The notes beneath the pieces are model-generated. The model was not told the origin of the DNA. It saw only the letters and a program-made list of their open reading frames with translations, and searched no databases. DNA of 10,012 bases from Clostridia bacterium. GTDB lineage: Bacteria; Bacillota_A; Clostridia; Oscillospirales; SIG627. A program made the translations under genes and the position numbers. Positions 1 to 6,366 of this stretch are shown one piece after another; position 1 is the stretch's first letter; each line of letters begins with the position of its first letter. The stretch is taken from contig JAFVYT010000090.1 of the NCBI GenBank assembly GCA_017508505.1, positions 1-10,012 of the forward strand. The letters are read 5' to 3'.

Positions 1-392
1 AGGTCAAGATGTCCTTCGCCGAGCTGTACGCCGGCGGATATCTGCCCCATACCTTTGCCGAATTCCTCGGTACCGACCCCGTGGAGGACGGTGTGGCAGA
101 CCTCGGTCTGACCGGTGACCGTGCCTCCGTTTCCGAGATTAAGGCCTCCACGATGAGGGCTAACTACGCCATTTCCGACATTTTCTTCCTCATCACTGAC
201 AAGGACGGAAAGGTCGTATTCAACAACATTCAGAGAGCCAAGAATCACTTCACCTATACCTGGGAGCTGCAGAACATTTTTGCAGATTCCATCGCAAGCC
301 GCTTTACCGACGGAGAGCATACCATCACCATTTCCTGCCAGCTTTCCAACGGCGAAAAGATCGTTTCCTTCAAGGGAATCCTGACGGCCTGA
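1..392 (+). CDS. P1: C-terminal end of a paralogous lipoprotein-family member (5' partial)
   Basis: The gene is open from the left edge; codons are in phase from base 3 and the stop is TGA at 390-392. The ATG at base 9 is an internal methionine, because the preceding residues (V-K) already align with the matching segment of the other copies. About 129 residues are visible. They correspond to the end of the core (GYLPHTFAEFLGTDPVE, matching GYLPFTFAEWLGTDPVE in P2) and the C-terminal beta-rich domain with the shared S-N/A-N-Y-x-I-[ST]-D segment, a D-K-D-G-K-V-V-F turn and a final QLSNGEKIVSF strand like QLSTGEKIVFY in P5. The putative catalytic Cys/His region and the signal peptide lie outside the window, so lipoprotein status is inferred from the neighbours. 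It is the most divergent copy at its end. A strong terminator follows, so it closes its own transcription unit. Confidence 0.9.
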   Translation, partial: VKMSFAELYAGGYLPHTFAEFLGTDPVEDGVADLGLTGDRASVSEIKASTMRANYAISDIFFLITDKDGKVVFNNIQRAKNHFTYTWELQNIFADSIASRFTDGEHTITISCQLSNGEKIVSFKGILTA

Positions 393-400
393 GCCGTCAG
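381..400 (+). repeat. Perfect 8-bp inverted repeat with the P1 stop codon in its loop
   Basis: The bases CTGACGGC (381-388) and GCCGTCAG (393-400) are perfect reverse complements around the four-base loop CTGA, which contains the TGA stop of P1. No T-tract follows, so this is not a terminator itself. It sits 3 nt before the terminator hairpin at 404, giving two hairpins in a row. A role in mRNA 3'-end stability is possible but is inference. Confidence 0.6.
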
Positions 401-403
401 ACG

Positions 404-434
404 GGAAGCACTCTTTCGAGTGCTTCCTTTTTTT
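404..434 (+). terminator. Intrinsic terminator after P1
   Basis: A perfect 10-bp stem (GGAAGCACTC at 404-413 with GAGTGCTTCC at 418-427) closes a TTTC tetraloop and runs directly into seven Ts (428-434). This is a textbook rho-independent terminator, placed 12 nt after the P1 stop and before the P2 promoter. Confidence 0.93.
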
Positions 435-481
435 CGTGAAAAACAGCGAAAAGCAGCGGCGTTTTTTTGCGATTTTGTCTA

Positions 482-510
482 TAGCCAAACAGAAAACACT
501 GTGGTAAAAT
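482..510 (+). promoter_or_regulatory. Predicted sigma-A-type promoter of P2
   Basis: A -35 candidate TAGCCA (482-487, four of six consensus bases) is separated by 17 nt from the -10 TAAAAT (505-510), which carries an extended -10 TGG just before it. Geometry matches the promoters of P3, P4 and P7, but this one lacks the TTAACAAA box they share. It lies between the P1 terminator and the P2 ribosome-binding site. Confidence 0.55.
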
Positions 511-553
511 AGATTGTATCCTGATCAAAATCGTTCCTAAAGGAGAACCCGAT

Positions 554-1909
554 ATGAAACGAATCCTTGCACTGATCCTTTGCATTTTGGCGGTGCTTCC
601 GCTCATCGCCTGCGGCGGCAAGACCGCACAGACCGCCACCGAGGAGCAAGGCAAAGCCTCGCCCGTCGAGACCGCTCCGATGAGCGACCCCTCTGCGGAG
701 GAGGAAGAGTCGGAGGAGGAAAAGAAAACGGAACAGAATGACCCCGTTTTGCCCCCTCATAACGTGTCCGATCCCTTAACCTGGGACAAAATCAACGCCA
801 TTCCCATTGCCAACTCCTCTATGTCCATTGCGGAATTGAGACAGATCTGCGTTGACTTTTTCTCCCTGCAGGTATCCTTTGCCTGGACGCCCAAGTCCAA
901 CACCTACTACGTCATCGACAGCTTCAACGAGCCCGTGAAATACCTGACCGGTCACCTTTACGGCGGCATCCCCTACGTGAACCTCGGTTCCAATAATCTT
1001 TACCGTGTTATGGACCTTTACGATTCCGAAACCGGTGTATACGACTGCGCTCTGCTTCAGAGGAACGAGAAGCTGGCAGGAAACGCCTGCTCCTCCTCCG
1101 CGGGACTTGCCTGGGGCAGGGTCATCAACTCCGCTTCCCTCTCCTATACCTCCGGTCACACCCCGAAGGCGGGCTTTTTGCCTCTCGGCCCCTACAAGAC
1201 CAATTATGAGGTCGGCACCTGGGGCACCAATGAACAGAAGGTGGACGTCAAGGACATCTTAAAGCTCAACGATATGCAGACCATGTACGAATCCTACGCC
1301 CTTCTGCAGCCTGCCGACGGCGTCGTCAGCGGCGGTCACGTCCGTATGGCCAAGGAGCCTGCGGTGGTGGTCAGAAATGCGGACGGCACCATCAACGGAG
1401 AGGAAAGCTACGTCATCTTCGTGGAGCAGGGTGCTTACTGCTCCGGCCCCACTCACACCCGTACCCAGGCAGACGGTGCGACCTATCAGATCCAGGGCAA
1501 CGACTACGGCAAATTCACCTTTGCTTCTCTTTGGAATAAGGGCGGCAACGGCTACCTCCCCTTCACCTTTGCGGAATGGCTCGGTACCGATCCCGTGGAG
1601 AAGAGCGAGACCAAAATCTCAAACGACGGCTCCAACCTGACCGTGGCTCAGCTGATCAAGGCGGAGCTTTCCAGCAACTACATCATCACCGATGCCTTCT
1701 GCGTGGTCAAGGACGCAAGCGGAAGCGTCGTATTCAATTATGCATTCCGTCAGCCCAAGCACTACCTGAAGAGCTGCCAGGTATCCTCCGTGGTGCCCAC
1801 CTCCGCTCTGAGTAAATTCTACGATCAGAACTGCACCATCGAGATTCACGCACAGCTTTCCACCGGGGAAAGACCCGTGGTTTATTCCGGCCCCCTGATC
1901 AAAGGCTGA
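554..1909 (+). CDS. P2: tandem-family lipoprotein with putative Cys/His hydrolase core
   Basis: Predicted secreted lipoprotein of 451 residues with an unrecognised, NlpC/P60-like core. The signal peptide (MKR, then a hydrophobic stretch) ends in the lipobox L-I-A-C at Cys20. A Glu/Ser-rich linker runs to about residue 72. A helical module follows (DPLTWDKINAIPIANSSMS..ELRQICVDFF), then YGGIPYVNLGS. The core holds Cys179 in NACSSSAGLAWGRV and His262 in PADGVVSGGHVRMA, then a VEQG segment that could supply a third polar residue. The C-terminal roughly 100 residues look like a beta-sandwich (SNYIITDAFCVV..GSVVFNY..AQLSTGE). The ATG is 8 nt after AAAGGAG. It has its own promoter and terminator, so it is probably monocistronic. 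Codons 178-220 sit in a tract nearly identical to P6, a likely conversion event. Hydrolase activity and surface location are inferred; the gene call and lipobox are seen directly. Confidence 0.95.
   Translation: MKRILALILCILAVLPLIACGGKTAQTATEEQGKASPVETAPMSDPSAEEEESEEEKKTEQNDPVLPPHNVSDPLTWDKINAIPIANSSMSIAELRQICVDFFSLQVSFAWTPKSNTYYVIDSFNEPVKYLTGHLYGGIPYVNLGSNNLYRVMDLYDSETGVYDCALLQRNEKLAGNACSSSAGLAWGRVINSASLSYTSGHTPKAGFLPLGPYKTNYEVGTWGTNEQKVDVKDILKLNDMQTMYESYALLQPADGVVSGGHVRMAKEPAVVVRNADGTINGEESYVIFVEQGAYCSGPTHTRTQADGATYQIQGNDYGKFTFASLWNKGGNGYLPFTFAEWLGTDPVEKSETKISNDGSNLTVAQLIKAELSSNYIITDAFCVVKDASGSVVFNYAFRQPKHYLKSCQVSSVVPTSALSKFYDQNCTIEIHAQLSTGERPVVYSGPLIKG
1085..1211 (+). repeat. Conversion tract shared with P6 (copy in P2)
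   Basis: This 127-nt segment matches 6886-7012 in P6 with only three differences (1099, 1120, 1207), all at third codon positions and all synonymous. Within it, 1121-1206 is identical over 86 nt. It encodes the putative active-site Cys motif and the HTPKAGFLPLGPY segment. Flanking sequence diverges at once on both sides. Confidence 0.85.
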
Positions 1910-1935
1910 TCCGAAAAATAAATCAATCAAAAGAT

Positions 1936-1974
1936 AGACAGAGGAAGGACAAAAGACTTCCTCTGTCTTTTTTT
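1936..1974 (+). terminator. Intrinsic terminator after P2
   Basis: A perfect 12-bp stem (AGACAGAGGAAG at 1936-1947 with CTTCCTCTGTCT at 1957-1968) closes a 9-nt loop and ends in seven Ts (1968-1974). It begins 27 nt after the stop. Its GACAGAG core and GGACAAAA loop recur in the P3 terminator, so the terminator was copied with the gene. Confidence 0.92.
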
Positions 1975-2003
1975 CTTTGTCACAAGCCGAAAATTGTCCA
2001 TTG

Positions 2004-2047
2004 TTAACAAAATATGCATTGAAATAAAACGGTTTGTATGACATAAT
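2004..2047 (+). promoter_or_regulatory. Predicted promoter of P3 with TTAACAAA upstream box
   Basis: The -35 TTGAAA (2019-2024) and the -10 CATAAT (2042-2047) are 17 nt apart, with an extended -10 TGA directly before the -10. The box TTAACAAA (2004-2011) lies 7 nt upstream of the -35, as in P4 and P7. The small palindrome TATG-A-CATA (2037-2045) overlaps the -10. Conservation among paralogues in a non-coding region supports function. Confidence 0.62.
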
Positions 2048-2091
2048 GTAAGAAAAGTATACTGCCATTCTTATTGAAAGGGAGACACGTT

Positions 2092-3411
2092 ATGAAACGA
2101 GCCGTTGCCTATTTACTGATCCTGCTGACGCTCCTTCCTCTCTTCTCCTGCCAAAATACGGAAGCCCCCGCCGAGACCGAGCAGGTCGAAACGGTTCAAG
2201 CTCAAACCGCTCCCAAGGAGGAATCCGAAGAGGAGGAAACCAAAGCAAACCCCAATGAGATCGTCCCTCCCCTTTCCGTAAACGACCCCCTAACCTGGGA
2301 CAAAATCAACGCGCTTCCCATCGCCAACAGCTCGATGTCCATTGCGGAATTGAGACAGCTTTGCATCGATTTCTTCTGCTTGCAGGTTACCTTCACCTGG
2401 ACCCCCAAGAAAGCCGTTCATTACATCGTCACCAACTTCAACCATCCCGTAACCTACAAAAAGGGCGGCCTTTACGCAGGGATCCCTTACGTGAATGCCG
2501 GCTCCGGCAACCTATACCGTGTGATGGATTACTATGATTCCGAAACCGGAATCTTTGATGTTTCCATGCTGGAAAGAAGCAAGAAGCTGCTGGGTAACTC
2601 CTGCTCCAGCTCTGCCGGAGTCGCCTGGGGCAGAGTCATCAACTCAGCCGAATTGGGGTACACCTCGGGGCACACACCGAAGCTCGGCTTTTTGCCCTTG
2701 GGACCTTACACCGCAAACTATGAAATCGAGCGATTTGACAACAACGAGCACGGAATCGACGTGGAAGACGTCATCGCAGCAAACGACGTTCAGACTATGT
2801 ATCAGTCCTACGCCCTTCTGCAGCCCGCAGACGGCATCATCAGCGGCGGTCACGTGAGAATGGTAAAAGAGTCCGCCGTTGTGGTTTACAATGCGGACGG
2901 TACCATCAACGGAAAGGAGAGCTACTGCATTTTCGTAGAGCAGGGCTGTTACTGCTCTTCCGCTCTTCACACCAGATACCAGGAGGACGGAAGCAAATAC
3001 CAAATCCAGGGCAATGACAACCTGAAGGTAAGCTTTGAGGAATTGGTCAAAAAATACCTTCCCTTCACCTTCGCTGAATTTCTCGGAACCGATCCCGTGG
3101 AAAAGAGTGAGGTCTCCTTGAATCTTTCCGGAACGGACATTACCGTAACAGAGCTGATGACAGGAACTGCCACCTCCAATTACATCATCACCGACGCCTA
3201 TTGCAACATCCGCGATGCAGAAGGAAAAATCGTTTTATTCTATGCATTCCGTCAGGAGGATCATTTTTTGAAAAGCTTCAATCTGTCCTCCGTCATTCCT
3301 GCCGCGGCACTGGAAAAATATTACGATCAAAATTGCACCATTGAATTTCAGGCTCAGCTTTCCACCGGGGAAAGACCCGTATTTTACTCGGGTGCCTTGA
3401 TCAAGGGTTAA
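2092..3411 (+). CDS. P3: tandem-family lipoprotein with putative Cys/His hydrolase core
   Basis: Predicted lipoprotein of 439 residues. I chose the ATG at 2092, 7 nt after GAAAGGGAG; an in-frame TTG at 2074 lies upstream but would overlap that ribosome-binding site and precede the normal MKR signal start. The lipobox is L-F-S-C at Cys20. The linker is Glu/Thr/Ala-rich. The putative catalytic Cys171 (NSCSSSAGVAWGRV) and His254 (SGGHVRMV) are 83 residues apart, as in P2, whereas P4-P6 have 88; P2 and P3 therefore form a subgroup, also seen in their near-identical ends (QLSTGERPVxYSG). The beta-rich C-terminal domain is complete. It has its own promoter and terminator. The first 20-odd codons are nearly identical in DNA to those of P4. 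Enzymatic function is inferred from motif context only. Confidence 0.95.
   Translation: MKRAVAYLLILLTLLPLFSCQNTEAPAETEQVETVQAQTAPKEESEEEETKANPNEIVPPLSVNDPLTWDKINALPIANSSMSIAELRQLCIDFFCLQVTFTWTPKKAVHYIVTNFNHPVTYKKGGLYAGIPYVNAGSGNLYRVMDYYDSETGIFDVSMLERSKKLLGNSCSSSAGVAWGRVINSAELGYTSGHTPKLGFLPLGPYTANYEIERFDNNEHGIDVEDVIAANDVQTMYQSYALLQPADGIISGGHVRMVKESAVVVYNADGTINGKESYCIFVEQGCYCSSALHTRYQEDGSKYQIQGNDNLKVSFEELVKKYLPFTFAEFLGTDPVEKSEVSLNLSGTDITVTELMTGTATSNYIITDAYCNIRDAEGKIVLFYAFRQEDHFLKSFNLSSVIPAAALEKYYDQNCTIEFQAQLSTGERPVFYSGALIKG
2122..2173 (+). repeat. Signal-peptide tract shared with P4 (copy in P3)
   Basis: Bases 2122-2162 (41 nt) are identical to 3610-3650 in P4, followed by one A/G difference and a further identical GCCCCCGCCG. 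The tract codes the second half of the signal peptide, the lipobox and the first mature residues (QNTEAPA). The linkers diverge immediately afterwards. Confidence 0.85.
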
Positions 3412-3426
3412 ATCAAAAGCGAAAAG

Positions 3427-3467
3427 AAAAAGACAGAGAAAGGACAAAAATCTGCTCTGTCTTTTTT
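3427..3467 (+). terminator. Intrinsic terminator after P3
   Basis: A 12-bp stem (AAAAAGACAGAG at 3427-3438 with CTCTGTCTTTTT at 3455-3466) closes a 16-nt loop, with Ts to 3467. The GC-containing part is 7 bp, so it is weaker than the P2 terminator, from which it appears to derive by loss of the inner GAAG/CTTC pairs. Confidence 0.82.
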
Positions 3468-3493
3468 ATTCATCTCCCTTAATTTGGCTATTG

Positions 3494-3537
3494 TTAACAA
3501 AATATACATAGAATAGAAACGTTTTGTATGTCATAAT
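3494..3537 (+). promoter_or_regulatory. Predicted promoter of the P4-P5-P6 operon with TTAACAAA upstream box
   Basis: The -35 candidate TAGAAT (3509-3514) and the -10 CATAAT (3532-3537) are 17 nt apart, with an extended -10 TGT. TTAACAAA (3494-3501) is again 7 nt upstream of the -35. The palindrome TATG-T-CATA (3527-3535) overlaps the -10. The block from 3491 to 3540 is clearly homologous to 2001-2050 in front of P3. Confidence 0.6.
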
Positions 3538-3579
3538 GATAAAGAAATCATCAACGTTTTTACATATCAGGAGAAACCA

Positions 3580-4950
3580 ATGAAACGAATCGTTGCTTTT
3601 CTGTTCACACTGCTGACGCTCCTTCCTCTCTTCTCCTGCCAAAATACGGAGGCCCCCGCCGCAACGGAGCGCAAGGCGGCAGGTGAGATTCGCAATCCCA
3701 TCACCTCGCCTTCCATTGTAAATCCCGAAGAATGGAAAAAAACGACTGAGACCGAGGAGGAGATCGCACCTCCCGTGACCGTTTTGGAGCCCTTGACTCC
3801 CGATCGGATTCATTCAATCCCCGTTGCGGACGCCTCGATGTCCACAGAGGAGTTGCGCCGGATCTGCGTGGAATTCTTTGCGCTGGAGGTCAGCTTCACC
3901 TGGACTCCCAAATCGACCGCAAAATACGTGGTACAAAAGTTTTTACATCCCGTAACCTATCAAAAGGGCGGGCTTTACGCAGGGATCCCCTACGTCTTGA
4001 TCGGCTCGGGGAATCTGTACCGCACCATGGACTATTACGACGAAGCAACGGGGGTGTACGACGTTTCGGGGCTTGCACACAATCAGAATCTGGTCGGCAA
4101 TGCTTGCTCGGGATCTGCGGGCTACGCTTGGGGGCGAGTGGTCAATTCCGCCATGATCGCCTATACGGAGTCTCACACGCCAAAAAACGGCTTTATCCCG
4201 CTGGGTGATTACGTTTCCAATCCGTTCATTTACGCATTCGGCGTCACCGCTCCCGAATCGAATCCCGGGGCGATTGATACGGACGACATCATCGCACAAA
4301 ACGACCCTCAGACCATGTATGAATCCTATGCACTCCTTTTGCCCGCAGACGGCATCGTCAATCCCGGCCACGTGAGAATGGCAAAGGAGGCGGCGGTGGT
4401 GGTGAGAAACGCGGACGACACCATCGACCCGGAGGAAAGCTACTGCATCTTCATAGAGCAGGGATGCTACTGTGACGGGCCACACCATACCCGTACCCAA
4501 GCGGACGGCACGGTGTACCAGATCCAAGGAAACGACAACTACAAGGCAAGCTTTGCCCAGCTGCTCAAGGATCACTACCTCCCCTTCACCTTCGCCGAGT
4601 TTCTCGGCACCGACCCCGTGGAGCCGGGAGAGGTAACCTTGGAGATCGGGGGAGCGGTGATCGGCAGGGATGAAACGGATCTGAGAATGTCGACCCTTAC
4701 CAAAGGGAACGTTACATCCAATTACGTCATCACGGATGCCTACTGCGTAATCCGCGACGAAAACGGAACGGAGCTTGTGCGTTATGCACACCGTCAGATC
4801 AAGCATTATCTCAGAGAATTCCCTATGGTGGCGCTGATTCCTCAGGCAGTTATCAAGCAGTATGGAAACAAGGGCTATCGCATAGAGCTCTCCGCACAGA
4901 TCACCACGGGAGAAAGAATCGTCTTTTACGAGGGAAAAGCCATTGAATGA
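3580..4950 (+). CDS. P4: divergent tandem-family lipoprotein, first gene of a three-gene operon
   Basis: Predicted lipoprotein of 456 residues, starting at an ATG 6 nt after AGGAG. The lipobox is L-F-S-C at Cys20. The linker is longer and differs from the other copies (ITSPSIVNPEEWKK, then TETEEE). The core reads GNACSGSAGYAWGRV with Cys176, closer to the CSG of NlpC/P60 enzymes than the CSS of P2, P3, P5 and P6. His264 is in NPGHVRMA, where the usual SGG is NPG. The C-terminal domain has a short insertion near GGAVIGRDETD. It is the most divergent full-length lipoprotein and uses TCG and GGG codons more visibly than its neighbours, although its signal peptide DNA is nearly identical to P3. 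Only 22 nt separate it from P5 and no terminator intervenes, so P4-P6 are likely cotranscribed. Catalytic function is inferred. Confidence 0.94.
   Translation: MKRIVAFLFTLLTLLPLFSCQNTEAPAATERKAAGEIRNPITSPSIVNPEEWKKTTETEEEIAPPVTVLEPLTPDRIHSIPVADASMSTEELRRICVEFFALEVSFTWTPKSTAKYVVQKFLHPVTYQKGGLYAGIPYVLIGSGNLYRTMDYYDEATGVYDVSGLAHNQNLVGNACSGSAGYAWGRVVNSAMIAYTESHTPKNGFIPLGDYVSNPFIYAFGVTAPESNPGAIDTDDIIAQNDPQTMYESYALLLPADGIVNPGHVRMAKEAAVVVRNADDTIDPEESYCIFIEQGCYCDGPHHTRTQADGTVYQIQGNDNYKASFAQLLKDHYLPFTFAEFLGTDPVEPGEVTLEIGGAVIGRDETDLRMSTLTKGNVTSNYVITDAYCVIRDENGTELVRYAHRQIKHYLREFPMVALIPQAVIKQYGNKGYRIELSAQITTGERIVFYEGKAIE
3610..3661 (+). repeat. Signal-peptide tract shared with P3 (copy in P4)
   Basis: This is the P4 partner of 2122-2173: 41 identical nt, one A/G difference at 3651, then ten more identical bases. 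It ends where the variable linker begins, so P4 combines a P3-like 5' end with a much more divergent body. Confidence 0.85.
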
Positions 4951-4972
4951 AAGCAATAAGAAAGAAACAAAG

Positions 4973-6331
4973 ATGAAACGATTGATCGCCTTGATTCTTG
5001 CGATGGTAAGCCTTCTTTCCTTGGTAGCCTGCGGCACCGAGGAGGCATCGACCGCGACGGCGGATCGTGCCGAAGCAACAGCTGCCCCGCCCTTGCCCCA
5101 AAGCAAAACCAAGGAAGAGACAAAGGAAAAGCAAGAGGAGAAAGCAACACTCGAGGAGATCCTCCCTCACATTCCCGTAAACGACCCCCTGACCCGCGAA
5201 AGGCTGGAGGCGATTCCGATCGCCAACGCATCGATGTCCATCGACGAGCTGAGACAGATCTGCGTAGACTTCTTCATCCTTCAGGTGACCTTCACCTGGA
5301 CCCCGAAGAGTGCGGTACAATATACGGTGGACTCCAACGGGCATCCGGTGCAATACAGGGTAGGCGGTCTTTACGGCGGCATCCCCTACGTCAATCTCGG
5401 CTCCTGCAGTCTCTACCGCGTGCTGGAGCAGTATGACGAAAAAACGGGAGTCTGGGACGTCTCCCTTTTGGAAAAGAAGCCGGCCCTGATGGGGAATGCC
5501 TGCTCCTCCTCCGCGGGACTTGCCTGGGGCAGAGTCGTCAACTCCTCTACCCTCTTCTACACCTCCGGATACACCCCGAAAGCAGGCTTTTTGCCCCTCG
5601 GTCCGTACGAAAGCAATTACGAGATCAGCACCTTCGGAACCAATTCTGAAAACGACAATCCGAAGCTGATCGACGTCAAGGACATCCTTGCCCTGAACGA
5701 CACCCAGACCATGTACGAATCCTACGCTCTTTTAAAGCCCGCAGACGGCATCGTCAGCGGCGGCCACGTGAGAATGGCAAGAGAGGCAGCGGTGGTGGTA
5801 CGAAACGAGGACGGCACCATCAACGGGGAGGAAAGCTACTGCATCTTCGTAGAGCAGGGCTGCTACAACAGCGATGCCGCTCATACCCGTACCCAAGCGG
5901 ACGGCGCAAGCTATCAGATCCAAGGAAACGACAATCTCAAGGTAAGCTTCCGGGAGCTCGTGAAGGGATATCTTCCCTTTACCTTTGCAGAATTTCTCGG
6001 CACCGACCCGGTGGAAAAGAGCGAGGTCAAAATGAGCCTTGAGGAGAAGGATCTGACCGTCGCGGCGCTGACGGGAGTGACCGTAACGTCCAACTACATC
6101 GTCACGGACGCATACTGTGTGCTTCTGGATCGGGACGGCAACGAGATCTTTTGCTACGTCCTCCGTCAGCCGAGACACTGCATCAAGAAATTCCCCCTCA
6201 AAAATCTGCTCCCCACCTCCGTTTTCGCTCAGTACGAGGGGAAGGCGGAAACGATACGTCTTTCCGCCCGGCTCTCCACGGGAGAAAAAATCGTCTTTTA
6301 TGAAGGACGCTTTTTAAACGACGCCTATTAA
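4973..6331 (+). CDS. P5: tandem-family lipoprotein with putative Cys/His hydrolase core, second operon gene
   Basis: Predicted lipoprotein of 452 residues. The ATG at 4973 restores the family's MKRLIALIL start and places the lipobox L-V-A-C at Cys20; an upstream in-frame TTG at 4943 would add ten charged residues and overlap the P4 stop, so I rejected it. No clear Shine-Dalgarno precedes it, only A/G-rich AAGAAAG sequence, so translation may depend on ribosomes finishing P4, 22 nt away. The linker is Lys/Glu-rich. Putative catalytic residues are Cys177 (GNACSSSAGLAWGRV) and His265 (SGGHVRMA). The C-terminal domain is beta-rich, with SNYIVTDAYCVL and a final ARLSTGEKIVFYEG. It is most similar to P6 and shares its five-residue insertion between Cys and His. 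The hydrolase role is inferred. Confidence 0.94.
   Translation: MKRLIALILAMVSLLSLVACGTEEASTATADRAEATAAPPLPQSKTKEETKEKQEEKATLEEILPHIPVNDPLTRERLEAIPIANASMSIDELRQICVDFFILQVTFTWTPKSAVQYTVDSNGHPVQYRVGGLYGGIPYVNLGSCSLYRVLEQYDEKTGVWDVSLLEKKPALMGNACSSSAGLAWGRVVNSSTLFYTSGYTPKAGFLPLGPYESNYEISTFGTNSENDNPKLIDVKDILALNDTQTMYESYALLKPADGIVSGGHVRMAREAAVVVRNEDGTINGEESYCIFVEQGCYNSDAAHTRTQADGASYQIQGNDNLKVSFRELVKGYLPFTFAEFLGTDPVEKSEVKMSLEEKDLTVAALTGVTVTSNYIVTDAYCVLLDRDGNEIFCYVLRQPRHCIKKFPLKNLLPTSVFAQYEGKAETIRLSARLSTGEKIVFYEGRFLNDAY
5156..5274 (+). repeat. N-terminal module tract shared with P6 (copy in P5)
   Basis: About 119 nt match 6544-6662 in P6 with five differences that I could count; the first 41 nt are identical. 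The tract starts exactly where the variable linker stops and codes EILPHIPVNDPLTRERLEAIPIAN and the following helix. This is either recent duplication or conversion. Confidence 0.8.
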
Positions 6332-6366
6332 ATACAAAACGATCACAAGCTCAAAGGAGAAAAAAG

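Noticed and set aside
2074..2091. TTG start extending P3 upstream by six codons
   Set aside because: It overlaps the GAAAGGGAG ribosome-binding site and would displace the family's MKR signal start and the Cys20 lipobox position.
4943..4972. TTG start extending P5 by ten codons and overlapping P4
   Set aside because: It adds charged residues before the signal peptide; the ATG at 4973 matches all paralogues.
3943..5112. 389-codon open frame on the minus strand opposite P4 and P5
   Set aside because: It spans the boundary of two confirmed genes, and similar minus-strand frames occur opposite the other paralogues because the plus-strand genes are homologous. It has no convincing start signal.
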